From positions 30,503,491 through 30,567,490 of the forward strand of contig JAOANR010000012.1 in the NCBI GenBank assembly GCA_030278955.1: DNA of 64,000 bases, written 5' to 3'. Of the stretch, positions 12,730 through 23,149 are shown piece by piece. This DNA comes from Hygrophila difformis (taxonomy: Eukaryota; Streptophyta; Magnoliopsida; Lamiales; Acanthaceae). Within the stretch, counting starts at the first letter, position 1. Each line of letters begins with the position of its first letter. Below the pieces are notes generated by a model, which saw nothing but the letters and a program-made list of their open reading frames with translations, was not told the DNA's origin and searched no databases. Made by a program: the position numbers and the translations under genes.

Positions 12730-12784
12730 GAGTAGGATTAAGCCCTAGGCCCATTCAAGGCCCACCTGGTCGCCAAACAAATGC

Positions 12785-13160
12785 TTTGTCGCGGAATAGG
12801 GACAAAACACTTTTTAGCTCCAAGATGGCGCCCAGGAGGGGCCGGGACTTGAGGTCCAGGAGGAAAAGACAAAACTCCTTGTGCCTGCGGGAGCTGAGAT
12901 CCTGGGAGCTTCCAACCATTTCCACATGTGAGAAAATTTGAATTGAGAGAGTGTGGGGTGTCACGTGAGGGGCTGTCTCGGAGCTGTCTCTGTCGCGGTG
13001 TCTTTGTCTCGGGCGCGATCCACTTTGTCGCGGAACCATGTTCCGCGACAAAGTTTTGTGCCCTGATTCTCCTCTCACAGTCTCGAAATAGTTCTTGGGC
13101 GCGGAGCAAATTTTTGGGCGCGGAGCACTTTGTCGCGATGTAGTACTCCGCGACAAAGGG
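12785..13160. repeat. palindrome array 2, upstream of the LARD TATA box
   Basis: Copies and half-copies of the TTTGTCGCGGA type, including a full hairpin with arms CTTTGTCGCGGAAC near 13022-13053 and another with a diverged spacer near 13126-13157. On the minus strand this is immediately upstream of the TATA box, a promoter-proximal position. Confidence 0.85.
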
Positions 13161-13389
13161 TTAATTTCTCGACAGGCTTCTGCTCTCTTTCTTTCATTTC
13201 CTCTCTCCTCTCTCATTCCTTTCCTTCATTTTCTAGATTTCTGTGTTCTTCTCTTTCTTCTTCAATCTTCTCCAGTTTTCTTTCTTCTTTGCTTTTCTTC
13301 TTCTTCGTCTGTTCGTCTCTCTTCTTCTTCTTCATCCAGTTTCTCCTTCTTCCTCCATTTTCTTTTCTATTTGGATGGCCCAAATCTGT

Positions 13390-14110
13390 TGAAGGCGAGC
13401 GAGATGGCGAGCGGCGGCTGCCTTGGGCGTCGGAGGCTGCGAAAGCTGTTGAGGGGGCGGTTGGCCGGAGGCGATGAGATCGGAGATGGAGGCTGCAAGC
13501 TTGGAGTTGGCCGCGCGTGCAGTGGCTGAGTCGGAAGGAGGGAGATGGAGGATGGATGGCTGAAATGGAGACTGAAATGGGGTTGGCTGGAGAGATGAGG
13601 TTGAAATGGGATGAAGATGGGTGGTGGTGCGGCGGCGCTGGATCTGGTTGCTCGGGTTTGGGAGTGTTGGTGGCTGGGTGTTGAGATGGTGAGATGGTGG
13701 AGATGGTGGTGTCGGTGTTCGATTTTGGAGATGAAAATGGAGGAAAAGGGCGGCGGCCGGAGATGGTGGTGTTGATGAAGGAGGCGGTGATGGTGGCTGT
13801 GGTGGTGCGATGGCGGCGGAAATGGAGGAAGGAAATGGGTTCGGTGGTGGTGTGGAATGGTGGGGGAGATGGAGTGGTGGCCGATGGTGTTGGAGAGGTG
13901 GTTCGGGTGGCGGCGGCTCCGGCGAAGTCGGCGCCGGAGCAGGGCGGCGGCGGCGGCAGCTTGTAGGGTTAGGGTTTGGGGTTAGGTTAGGATTGGGTTT
14001 TGGTTCAGTGGGCTTGGGCTATGGGAATTGGACTATTGGGCTTGTGGAGTGTTTGGGCCATGGGGTGAATGGATTGGGCTTGGTGATGTTGGACTGATGG
14101 GCTATTGGAT
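13390..14110 (-). other. GC-rich host-promoter-like island inside LARD U3
   Basis: A block rich in GGCGGCGG, GATGGTGG and GGAGATGG, unlike the AT-rich LTR around it and with no counterpart in the Athila LTR. Read on the minus strand it starts with several AGCCCA (site II-type) motifs, then AAACCCTAA (telo box) near 13969-13977, then a GC-rich stretch like the 5' end of a plant gene. A CT-rich tract in plus sense lies at 13170-13370. It looks like a captured cellular promoter and leader, but no protein family is recognisable. Confidence 0.45.
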
Positions 14111-14588
14111 TGGACTTCAAACTCTTGGACTTAATTAAATCAAATCTCCTGCAATTAATTTAAATAGATGGATTAGTGGACCAATTAATGCTAATTATAG
14201 CAGAAAACAAAGATAAAAATAAATAAACAAAAAATAGAAATATATACATCTAAATACAAAATATATATATATAAATATTTATTCCACTTGATTATTTGGC
14301 TGAGCTCCATTTAATGAACCCGTGTTCCACCGAACAGACAACATCGAACCAAATTAATCAAGTGTATGATTTTTAATACTTTTATCATGTTTTTGGATTT
14401 TTTAATATAAATTTAATAAAAATAACAATATTTTTGTGTTTTTCAATACCAGCTTATTATTTATACAAACTTGCATAAATCTGTTAAATTCAACTGCTTT
14501 CTTATTTAAATAAGACCGGAATGCGATCAAATGTCCGTATTAGACACGGAAATAGATTGAAAATAATGGTCAATTTTGGCCATTATCA

Positions 14589-15960
14589 ACATCCTCACAT
14601 TTAATACTGATCGTCCCCGAGCAGTCAGAGTCAATGTTCCTAAGAACACGGACTCTACATATTCAATCTATTTTCGTGGCTTCAAAAATTTCATTCTTTT
14701 TAGATTGGGATAAGACAATCAAAAACTACAAGTATTAAATTCTCTTGATTGCAGTGTTTAATGAAATGATATTTCTCACTTAATCAGGTCTACAAATCAG
14801 TCATTATTGATAATTCTTTATGAATATCATGTTTAGAAAAATTCATTGATTTAATTCTAGAATTAAAGTATGACATGAACATAATTAAAAGCAGAGCCTC
14901 ACATATGGTAGAGACGGAAATTTCACTCACTCTCAAAAAGGGTTTTTATCAATGAGCACTCATAATCAAATTTAATTAAATTATTCCATATGCTTGCAAT
15001 TGGACCAACTCGCCACCGGCTCATTTCTTTAAATCGAGATCATGAGGTCTTATTTAAGGGTTATGACGGGGCATACGGTTGTAACATTTGGTAAGATAGG
15101 GAATTATTGGCTAAGAAGTGGCAAGAATTAATTCTATCTTAATAAGGCATATTTTTATTTAAAAATTTATGATCATCAATTTATTTCTTTCTTTCTTTTG
15201 CTTTTCTCTTCATATTGCATGACATTAGACTATGTCTAATTTGCTTTGTCATTTGCAATTTATTTGTGTTGAATTGAACTCAACAATTTTTCTTTTTCTT
15301 TTTCTTTTTTTTTTTTTTTTTTTTTGAATCGGTTTATCGAATACCGATTTGATGACTTGATGATCATAAATTTAATGCCTTGATAAAATTCATTCTTACA
15401 CACTTGGGTTTGAATTTTTTTGGTCTTTTTAGAGGGCTTGGAATAATATAGAGGGCTTCAAAGAAAAAATTAGGCTTAAAGGCTCAAGTTGGTTTATCCT
15501 AAAGGGAAAATATTTTTGGGTTTGGAATTCAAACGAAGGCCAAAATTTGGGTTTTTCTAAGTGCCTCGATCATATGCTCGATTTTTGGAATATGGCATGG
15601 TCTTGAATCGGTCCCAATCGCAAGTTCTAGTTTCCTTTAATTAAAATGATTTTCACACATCAAAGAAAAGAATGAGTAAAAATGACTCATGGCTCAAATC
15701 TCACATGGAATGGTTCATTCATGTCATACAATATTCTTAAATATAATCTTTGAAAAATTCTTGCAATCTATTCAATTAAATTCTCAACATGAGGACTCAT
15801 TACCCAACAAGATGATGATATCATTAAATTTTTATAGCTCAAAACCTCAAAAATTCATATCATGCATGTCTTCAATTATATTATCCCAATTTAAAAGTTT
15901 GAAAATTTAATCATGAACCAAAATCTCATATGCGAACTTAAACAGAGTCATGCATGCTTT
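14589..15960 (-). other. LARD internal non-coding region shared with Athila
   Basis: Matches 47949-49322 of the Athila-type element over most of its length, starting with CCTCACATTTAATACTGATCG right beside the LTR and including CCGAGCAGTCAGAGTC and GCATGACATTAGACTATG. It has no open frame of note. The match shows common descent of the two elements. The region next to the 3' LTR should hold the polypurine tract; AATGTGAGGATGT is the only purine-rich string there. Confidence 0.8.
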
Positions 15961-16046
15961 GCACTGGGTATATATAAAATAATAAAAATAAACAAAAAAG
16001 AGAAGTAACACACTTTTTTTTTTTTTTGAAGTGAAGAATCAACATC

Positions 16047-16077
16047 CTCACATTTTGAGCCTTGCTCGAAATGTGAG
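16047..16077. other. conserved hairpin, LARD copy 1
   Basis: Inverted repeat with arms CTCACATTTTGAGC and GCTCGAAATGTGAG. It follows the same AACATC lead as the hairpins at 16564, 17264, 50379 and 52221. The lower stem is identical to the others and the upper stem differs on both sides together. Confidence 0.75.
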
Positions 16078-16363
16078 TAAATCAATTCCTACTTAAACAC
16101 ATTATCAAAATCAAAATAAAGTAAGAGAGGAGGGAGGGAGGGGGAAAATATTAACATAAAAGATAGAAAAATAATTCCGATAGCCTTTTCGTCAAACCAA
16201 TTAAATGTTCGACGATTTTGGCTATGTGTGATCGTTTGGTTCATCAAACAAGGCGATTGTTCGATGCCCAATACTTAAGAAAAATTCTGATTTTCATCAA
16301 AATTGTTTAATCACATTTTTGAATTTTATAGAATTTAATCTACTATATTTGCTTGCATAAATT

Positions 16364-16597
16364 AGGTTGGATTAATTCTGTTCTTATAAATGTTATTCCG
16401 GAATTTAAATTGCTTTAAATTCCAGGAATACTTTCAACTAATCACAGAATCGATCCAACCGGGAACCTGTTTTGAAGCTTTAATTTTCTTTTTGGTGATT
16501 CCACAAATTCCTGCAAAGCAAACACAGAAGAAGTTATCGGGTTTTCTCAAAAATATCAACATCCTCACATTTAGAGTCTTAGTACTCTAAATGTGAG
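16364..16597 (-). other. splice-cassette-like module, LARD copy A
   Basis: On the minus strand, in order: the hairpin (16564-16597, arms CTCACATTTAGAGT/ACTCTAAATGTGAG), a pyrimidine-rich acceptor-like TTGCTTTGCAG ending at 16511, a 44-nt exon-like piece (16510-16467), a donor-like CAG/GTTCCCGGTTGG, and an inverted repeat closing on TTAATCCAACC (16364-16380). The same order of parts is seen at 16701-17291 and 52013-52251. Confidence 0.55.
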
Positions 16598-16700
16598 TTA
16601 ATTGATTAACACCCAAATTATTTAATAATATGCACAAGAGTTATAAATACATATAAATATATATATATGTATATATATGATTTTGACTTGCAGAAATTTA

Positions 16701-17291
16701 GGTTGGATTAATTCCGTCCTTGCGAAAATTATTCCGGATTTTAAATTCCTTTAATTTCCGGATGTAATCTTCGGTCAATTACAGAACTAATCCAACCAGG
16801 AACCTCTCCAGATGCTCAGTCGGGACAGGGGCGACGGAAAGTGCGATGATGGCCGTGGCTTGTCCGATGGTGGTGAGCAATTGCCATTCCGAAGATCTGC
16901 TGCTCCATTTATCGTTTCCTCAGCGCAGTGGTGGTAATGAGTTGGATGGGCGATGGAGCAGCGGTGAAGCTTCGTGGTCCGGATGTGGTGGAGATGACAA
17001 ACACGTGAGTCTCACGTGTTTGGCAATTTACAATTGCGAATTAGTGTAGCTCCACTGCTACACTTCTCCATTTTTCTTTGATTTTTCGTTTAATTAACCT
17101 AGATTTTGCAATTGTCGAAGTGTAATTAAACGAAAAATCAAAGTAGTGTAGCCCCAATGCTACACTTCCACATTTAACTCTGTACACCATTTTGGTGGCT
17201 CCATGATTCCTGCAAGCAAAAATACCCAATTGGTTAGGTTTTTCCCTTCAAATCAACATCCTCACATTTAGAGTCTTAGTACTCTAAATGT
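16701..17291 (-). other. splice-cassette-like module with 406-nt exon-like insert, LARD copy B
   Basis: Same order of parts as the module at 16364-16597. The hairpin is at about 17264-17291, the acceptor-like TTTGCTTGCAG ends at 17210, and the donor-like GAG/GTTCCTGG starts at 16803. Between them lies 17209-16804, much longer than the 44 and 51 nt of the other copies. It begins GAATCATGGAGCCACC, giving an ATG and an open frame (17229-17041 as listed from the GTG-type start). I recognise no protein. It contains nested inverted repeats at 17000-17020 and 17043-17167. Confidence 0.45.
17000..17167. repeat. nested inverted repeats in the LARD interior
   Basis: 17000-17020 is a 10-bp-arm palindrome with two CACGTG G-boxes. 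17076-17096 and 17123-17143 are perfect 21-bp inverted arms. Outside them lie two direct copies of a small hairpin, AGTGTAGC...GCTACACT (17043-17065, 17145-17167). The whole could fold into one compound stem. Confidence 0.85.
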
Positions 17292-17401
17292 TTAATTGAT
17301 TTGAGGGTACTTCTCTGTTCCGAAACAAATACACCAAACTAACACTAAACTAACTATGAGTAATCAGGAGTGTAATTCTCTTAATAAACGACGCTGCATC
17401 C

Positions 17402-17419
17402 TCCCCGGCAACGGCGCCA
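17402..17419 (-). promoter_or_regulatory. LARD primer binding site, tRNA-Asp
   Basis: Plus-strand TCCCCGGCAACGGCGCCA equals the 3' end of plant tRNA-Asp(GUC) with its CCA, directly against the LTR start at 17420. It fixes the element's orientation (minus) and fits the Athila lineage, which uses tRNA-Asp. Confidence 0.9.
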
Positions 17420-20400
17420 TGAAACTTTTGACAAATTTCATTAACACGAGTATTTTTCAATAAAATATATCAGGATTGAATTTATTAAGTGAAGGAGTTA
17501 TGATTCATGGGTAGGGGTTTAAGGATATATTAAGAGTATTACTCTTTATTACTCAGGTGGGGTGCTTTAATTTCAAATGGCAATGTGGTCCTCTCTGCCA
17601 TGAAACTTCTGACAAATCTCATGATACAACCGGGATAAATTGACCTTCAGCCTGTCACACTGAGGGTCCCCGGCATATGTGCCATGATACTTCTCATGAT
17701 TTCATGTCATGAGATTCCCTGCCATGAAACTTTCGGCAGATTCCCACTACATGAGTATTTTCTGAAAAATCACATTTTTATTTACTCGTGTTAAGAAACT
17801 GTGCCCCCGAAAGCGCACGGAGTCAAAAATTGCAGTAATTTATAGTAAGTACCGGATCGTTCACTGGAGGATGTGCGATGGAAGCAGGGCCCACGCCGTT
17901 TACTAAGATTTTCCACTCGGTTACTCGATTCAAGTTTGAGTTTGATTATCAACTACTTGACAGAATTTAAACTAAGCTATGAAAGCAATTAAAATAAAGC
18001 AGATAAAATTATTCTAGAGAGCGAATTAAATTTAATCTAAGAAAGCAATAAAATTATTCTAGGAAAGCGGTTAAAAATTATCTAAGAAAGCAGATTTAAA
18101 TTGTGACAGAAGGGACAGGAAGAAAATAATAAAGATTGGACAAGATTCAGATGGAACACAGTTAAACTTCCATTTTAATACACAGATCCTAGCTTGGGAT
18201 AATCCTTTCAGTTAGCTAATTCTCATGCTCTCTATACCATGTTCCCTTTAACAGACAGGTACTTACAGTAAGAGTTTACATGCTCTTAAGGCAACAAATT
18301 CTAAGATACCACAGACTCACAACTGCTCCCGTCAGAGCGTGTCATTTATCTGTGGTGGACAAGCAACACCTGACAAATCATTTATTGAAGTGTCAAGTAC
18401 TGCTATCATTCCCCCATGTCACACCCAAAGATTCTAATCAAGCCCTGAACTATCCCTTAACTCTCAGTCCTAGTAACAGTTACACAACTCTCAATACAAC
18501 CGAGTGACCTCTAACGAAAGCATTTAAAAGGAAGCGATAAAGAAAGCATTTAAAATCCTATCACTCGGAGGTTTTTGAAAGTTTGACCCTGGTAGTAAAA
18601 GAAAGCCCCCAGTCAGGATGACCGGGTGTGGATCAAGAATTCCCTATTCTCGGTGAACCGCTCGCGGTGTTCACTTCCCGTCGGGTGGTTATGAGATACA
18701 AACTAATGAAACGAACTAATAAAATTAGTTCGTTCCGGATGCACTCACTCAGGACTCAAAAATAGGCTTTGGCAGAAGAAGATAGCAGTTGAAAGAATAC
18801 TCAACCCTACCTTAGAAAATAACCAAGGCCCGAATGTTGTTCCTCTAGTATTATCTGTCACACCTTATCGGAATCCAAGTGGAATCTGACCCAGTGCAAT
18901 ATTTAATACAAGATTTCCAACAAACAGCAATTTTGGAAAATAATCAGTCTGAAAATCATTCCCTATCAGGTACTAGACTCTCAATAAGAACACAGACCCT
19001 TTCAGTCTAGGTGAGACCTAATCGCTGACTCTGCTTCTAATTTCCCAAAATCAACCCCCAGTCGGATGTGAATTAGTCATAACTGTCGAATTTATCCCTT
19101 ACTCAAATCCGGATTTTATAAAGGAATTTTTGTTGGAAATTTATTATGAGACATCTGATTAAAATCAAGACTCCTGTGTCCAAGGGAAGGATCCCAAAAT
19201 AATATCGACCACAATATCTACATAATAGTATCATGCATAAATTTATAGAGAAGTGTAAAATTAAATAACCCAAAATATAAGGTGGGTTTAGACAGAAGTT
19301 GATACACAGAGATGAAATAGCCGGAGATGAGAAGAATTTATTGTGGCTAAAAAGGTGGCAAAATAATTAGGGTTAATTGGATTGCAGTTATCTGTGGTCC
19401 AATTCCCTAATCATTAAGGTGAGATGGTTTTCAGACAGAAAGGAATTCCAAGTGACGGTGACCGCCGTCATTCAGCTCCCTTTTATCTGTGAATGGAAGA
19501 AAAACCCACATATTTTCTTGTTGTAATAATTCTCAAATAATGTTGGTCGACATCATTTAATAATACTACAACTTGAATTCAGGTTTTGAAATTAAGATAA
19601 AGAGAATAAAACTGTATCCGGATAGGAGTCAGCTGAGCAGCTATTGTAATCCCGGATAGATGAACCGCCAAGGCTTCCACCGGCCACTATCCAGACCATG
19701 CAAAATAACATCTAATAATTAATATACAGACCACGAGCTAGTTATCCGTGTGGGAATACCCGCCAACATTAATCTGATATATTCCTTATTAGCTGTTTCA
19801 CACATTACGGGAAAAGACAAAATAAATAAAAGAAAAATATTTTTGGGTCATCTTGCATGAGAGACATTGGTTTCTCATGCAAGGTATGGAAATGAATCCA
19901 TAATTACTCTTCATGTCTAAATAATCACTCATTCCATAATTAATTAATTAATTACAGTCCGGGTTATATACTTAGATCATTAGAGTTTAATCATTTGTAG
20001 AAGAATCTTTTAATGGGAAATTGAACAAAGTTCTTTATATCAAATTAATCATGGGTTGAGATCATTGGATTTCAACCTCAAAATATTAATATAAAGGTTC
20101 AATTAATTAATGGAGTGAGATGAAGAATAAAAATTTGGCAAAAAGGTGCCACTTTGTCGCGGAGTAGAGTTTGTGTCGCGGAGCGTGGCTCCGCGACAAA
20201 GGTTTCGCGACAAAGGGGTGGGAAATAAGAGGAATGGAATTTTGAACATTAGGGTTTGTTTTGTCGCTTAAGCAAAAAGTTTGTCGCGGAACATGGTTCC
20301 GCGACAAAGAGGCATAGCGACAAAGAGGGTTGAAAATTGGTAAGGACATAATTCCTGGTCGCGGAACAAGGATTTTGTCGCGGTACGTGGTTCCGCGACA

Positions 20401-23144
20401 AAGGTTCCGCGCCAGAGTCCTCCCAGAATAAAATTACAAGTATTTGGGTCCTTGGTCGCTAATCAAGGGTTTTGTCGCGGAACGTGGTTCCGCGACAAGG
20501 GTTGCATCGCGACCAAGGGGTTTCAAAATTAATGGCAAGGCATAATTTTCTGTCTCGGAATAAGATTTTGTCGCGGAACGTGGTTCCGCGACAAGGGTAT
20601 TCCGCGACAAAAGCCATGCAGACAAAATGCAAGAATTTGGTCCTCTGTCGCTAAACAGGGGCTTTGTCGCGGAACGTGGTTCCGCGACAGAGTGTATGGC
20701 GACAAAGGGTTTTAAAATATTTTATAAAAATTTTGGCAGCATAACGCCTAATATTGCATTGCGGGGGAGTGCGTTGTGATCCGTGGGATCACAACGGAAA
20801 ATTACGTTGCAACCCGTGGGGTTACAACGTGATGCAATACAATATGGGTGATGCAACACAAAATATATGCATAAATAAATAAAAATAAAAAAATCTATCT
20901 AAAACATAAAAATAAATTGGTCAAGTGACCCAAAATGCAACAACACAGTAAATAGCCCAAGAAATAAAAACATGATATATTTTTGGGAATCATTTTCTCA
21001 ATATTACCAAAAACCAAAAATGGGTTAAACACACCCATTGATTAAGTGTTTTCAACCCAAAATACAAAAATATAAAACTGGAAAATAAATTGAACACTAG
21101 CTACACTCATTTATTACAAAGCATAAATTAAAACTAAGCTAAAGTCTATTACTACATTGCATAAAGTAAATAAAACTACCTATCTAACATAATTTTTTGG
21201 AGAGCACAGTGGTGCCTCCAAAACAGTAAAACTAAACTAAGTGTAGCTAGGTTACTGTTCAAGGGGGTAGGAGGATATATTTATAGAGTAGGATTAAGCC
21301 CTAGGCCCATTCAAGGCCCACCTGGTCGCCAAACAAATGCTTTGTCGCGGAATAGGGACAAAACACTTTTTAGCTCCAAGATGGCGCCCAGGAGGGGCCG
21401 GGACTTGAGGTCCAGGAGGAAAAGACAAAACTCCTTGTGCCTGCGGGAGCTGAGATCCTGGGAGCTTCCAACCATTTCCACATGTGAGAAAATTTGAATT
21501 GAGAGAGTGTGGGGTGTCACGTGAGGGGCTGTCTCGGAGCTGTCTCTGTCGCGGTGTCTTTGTCTCGGGCGCGATCCACTTTGTCGCGGAACCATGTTCC
21601 GCGACAAAGTTTTGTGCCCTGATTCTCCTCTCACAGTCTCGAAATAGTTCTTGGGCGCGGAGCAAATTTTTGGGCGCGGAGCACTTTGTCGCGATGTAGT
21701 ACTCCGCGACAAAGGGTTAATTTCTCGACAGGCTTCTGCTCTCTTTCTTTCATTTCCTCTCTCCTCTCTCATTCCTTTCCTTCATTTTCTAGATTTCTGT
21801 GTTCTTCTCTTTCTTCTTCAATCTTCTCCAGTTTTCTTTCTTCTTTGCTTTTCTTCTTCTTCGTCTGTTCGTCTCTCTTCTTCTTCTTCATCCAGTTTCT
21901 CCTTCTTCCTCCATTTTCTTTTCTATTTGGATGGCCCAAATCTGTTGAAGGCGAGCGAGATGGCGAGCGGCGGCTGCCTTGGGCGTCGGAGGCTGCGAAA
22001 GCTGTTGAGGGGGCGGTTGGCCGGAGGCGATGAGATCGGAGATGGAGGCTGCAAGCTTGGAGTTGGCCGCGCGTGCAGTGGCTGAGTCGGAAGGAGGGAG
22101 ATGGAGGATGGATGGCTGAAATGGAGACTGAAATGGGGTTGGCTGGAGAGATGAGGTTGAAATGGGATGAAGATGGGTGGTGGTGCGGCGGCGCTGGATC
22201 TGGTTGCTCGGGTTTGGGAGTGTTGGTGGCTGGGTGTTGAGATGGTGAGATGGTGGAGATGGTGGTGTCGGTGTTCGATTTTGGAGATGAAAATGGAGGA
22301 AAAGGGCGGCGGCCGGAGATGGTGGTGTTGATGAAGGAGGCGGTGATGGTGGCTGTGGTGGTGCGATGGCGGCGGAAATGGAGGAAGGAAATGGGTTCGG
22401 TGGTGGTGTGGAATGGTGGGGGAGATGGAGTGGTGGCCGATGGTGTTGGAGAGGTGGTTCGGGTGGCGGCGGCTCCGGCGAAGTCGGCGCCGGAGCAGGG
22501 CGGCGGCGGCGGCAGCTTGTAGGGTTAGGGTTTGGGGTTAGGTTAGGATTGGGTTTTGGTTCAGTGGGCTTGGGCTATGGGAATTGGACTATTGGGCTTG
22601 TGGAGTGTTTGGGCCATGGGGTGAATGGATTGGGCTTGGTGATGTTGGACTGATGGGCTATTGGATTGGACTTCAAACTCTTGGACTTAATTAAATCAAA
22701 TCTCCTGCAATTAATTTAAATAGATGGATTAGTGGACCAATTAATGCTAATTATAGCAGAAAACAAAGATAAAAATAAATAAACAAAAAATAGAAATATA
22801 TACATCTAAATACAAAATATATATATATAAATATTTATTCCACTTGATTATTTGGCTGAGCTCCATTTAATGAACCCGTGTTCCACCGAACAGACAACAT
22901 CGAACCAAATTAATCAAGTGTATGATTTTTAATACTTTTATCATGTTTTTGGATTTTTTAATATAAATTTAATAAAAATAACAATATTTTTGTGTTTTTC
23001 AATACCAGCTTATTATTTATACAAACTTGCATAAATCTGTTAAATTCAACTGCTTTCTTATTTAAATAAGACCGGAATGCGATCAAATGTCCGTATTAGA
23101 CACGGAAATAGATTGAAAATAATGGTCAATTTTGGCCATTATCA
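17420..23144 (-). repeat. LARD 5' LTR
   Basis: 5,725 bp, an apparently identical partner of 8864-14588. As the upstream LTR on the minus strand it should carry the active promoter: TATA box at 21277-21285, palindrome arrays at about 21341-21716 (upstream) and 20156-20706 (downstream), GC-rich island at about 21946-22666. Confidence 0.95.
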
Positions 23145-23149
23145 TAGTT

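Larger units (their letters stand above)
8864..14588 (-). repeat. LARD 3' LTR
   Basis: Starts TGAAACTTTTGAC and ends GGCCATTATCA in plus-strand sense. Every internal landmark I compared lies exactly 8,556 bp from its match in the other LTR, so there are no net indels between the copies, and I noticed no substitutions. It holds two clusters of CG-rich palindromes (about 11600-12150 and 12785-13160), a minus-strand TATA box (12721-12729) and a GC-rich island (13390-14110). Open frames inside it are not convincing genes. Confidence 0.95.
8864..23144 (-). mobile_element. LARD-like non-autonomous LTR retrotransposon with 5.7-kb LTRs
   Basis: Two LTRs of exactly 5,725 bp (8864-14588 and 17420-23144) flank an internal region of only 2,831 bp. 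The target duplication TAGTT is perfect (8859-8863, 23145-23149). A tRNA-Asp primer site lies at 17402-17419, so the element runs right to left and the right LTR is the 5' one. No gag or pol domain is present. The 2.8-kb non-coding interior and giant LTRs fit the LARD class. Shared LTR ends, primer site and about 1.4 kb of internal DNA tie it to the Athila-type element at 43403-62234, which is a plausible source of proteins for a relative of this element. Confidence 0.93.

Noticed and set aside
11600..13160. CRISPR-like array of palindromic repeats
   Set aside because: Spacing is irregular, repeats are hairpins with half copies, and they lie inside a plant LTR that is present twice. No cas genes.
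12755..13216. 153-residue minus-strand open frame in the LARD LTR
   Set aside because: It is made of translated palindrome repeats (RNMVPRQ and similar), so the open frame follows from the repeat sequence.
13095..13529. 144-residue open frame (and its copy at 21651-22085)
   Set aside because: The translation is a Ser/Phe/Leu run from a CT-rich tract followed by a GC-rich stretch; it lies inside the LTR and antisense to the element. No domain.
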